Shown: positions 63,682 through 64,000 of the stretch, in pieces
Position numbering within the stretch: the first letter of the stretch is position 1
Layout of the letters: every line of letters starts with the position of its first letter
Source of the DNA: an uncultured Lachnospiraceae bacterium
GTDB taxonomy: Bacteria; Bacillota; Clostridia; Lachnospirales; Lachnospiraceae
Assembly: GCA_934339135.1 (NCBI GenBank)
Contig: CAKRHP010000001.1
Span: forward strand, 1 to 64,000
Length of the DNA stretch: 64,000 nucleotides
Direction: 5' to 3'
Notes under the pieces: generated by a model
The model's database searches: none
Told to the model about the DNA's origin: nothing
What the model saw: only the letters and a program-made list of their open reading frames with translations
Program-made: the position numbers and the translations under genes

Positions 63682-64000
63682 ATGAAAATATTAGTGACCG
63701 GCGTTGCCGGACAATTAGGCCATGATGTCATGAATGAGCTTGCCAAAAGAGGCCACGAGGGCATCGGAAGCGATCTTGCGCCAAAGTACAGCGGCACCGC
63801 AGACGGCTCTTATGTGACTACCGCAGACTATGTGTCCATGGACATTACGGACCGTGCTTCTGTCGCAGAAACTTTGTTAAAGATCAATCCGGATGCGGTC
63901 ATTCACTGCGCCGCCTGGACTGCTGTTGATGCTGCAGAGGACGAGGACAAAAAGGATACGGTTTATGCAGTCAACGCAACAGGCACGGAAAATATTGCCG
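63682..64000 (+). CDS. rfbD: dTDP-4-dehydrorhamnose reductase (cut by window end)
   Basis: Last reduction step to dTDP-L-rhamnose. The first 106 codons are present: MKILVTGVAGQLGHDVMNEL (NAD(P)-binding), then VSMDITDRASV and VIHCAAWTAVDAAEDE, which are characteristic of RfbD. It starts 16 bases after rfbB with AGAGG ahead and stays open to base 64000. The epimerase rfbC is not in the window. Confidence 0.93.
   Translation, partial: MKILVTGVAGQLGHDVMNELAKRGHEGIGSDLAPKYSGTADGSYVTTADYVSMDITDRASVAETLLKINPDAVIHCAAWTAVDAAEDEDKKDTVYAVNATGTENIA

Overview
The window looks like the chromosome of a Gram-positive gut-type Clostridium relative, most likely a member of the Lachnospiraceae. The evidence is moderate GC, strong AGGAGG-type ribosome sites, T-box leaders, Thr/Pro-linker secreted proteins, a M16C peptidase next to era, and FliD-like proteins. 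This placement is inferred from gene content only. No transposase, integrase, phage gene or CRISPR array was seen; most of the window reads as core chromosome with accessory cell-surface genes.

Layout. At 1-1020 (minus strand) there is a very strong promoter that fires off the left edge (probably an rRNA operon), two tRNA-Ser genes with their own promoter and terminator, and a 6S RNA. At 1050-6640 lie recO, a YqzL-like small protein, a secreted leucine-rich-repeat protein, era and a M16C metallopeptidase. At 6897-8393 is a stand-alone rhamnulokinase. At 8513-13502 a three-gene cyclic-di-GMP module carries one GGDEF cyclase, one GGDEF/EAL paralogue with a ruined active site, and one with an intact EAL site. 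At 13691-19985 is a trpEGDCBA operon under a Trp T-box, without trpF. At 20062-22780 is ilvBN under a T-box that reads a valine codon. At 22835-27309 are an SDR, an LTA-synthase-like enzyme and an HtrA protease.

At 27515-32351 (plus strand) are a polyprenyl-phosphate sugar-1-phosphate transferase, an LCP ligase, and a histidine kinase/response regulator pair: a cell-surface polymer module with a two-component system. At 32568-40063 (minus) are an AI-2E family permease, a MoxR/DUF58/DUF4129-like set, and an FtsX-type ABC exporter. At 40314-44005 are a GHL10-type glycosidase, an HD-domain protein, a MATE pump and a small FliD-like protein. At 44228-46634 is the rpmG-secE-nusG-rplK-rplA operon, ended by a terminator before any rplJ/rplL. 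At 46708-49970 are a NusG domain II membrane protein, a second FliD-like protein and a cytosolic glycosidase. At 50126-50260 is the tail of a dead EAL gene. At 50414-57268 is a 2284-residue secreted protein. At 57451-64000 are tRNA-Leu, a MerR-methyltransferase fusion, a secreted GH5 cellulase-like enzyme and the dTDP-rhamnose genes rfbA, rfbB and rfbD (cut by the window end).

Themes: surface polysaccharide and envelope building (rfb, sugar transferase, LCP, LTA-synthase-like, HtrA), c-di-GMP signalling, amino-acid synthesis under tRNA-sensing leaders, and large repetitive secreted proteins. Start codons given here were chosen from visible ribosome sites, and several are internal to the longest open frame. 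All family assignments come from reading motifs by eye; no database search was run.
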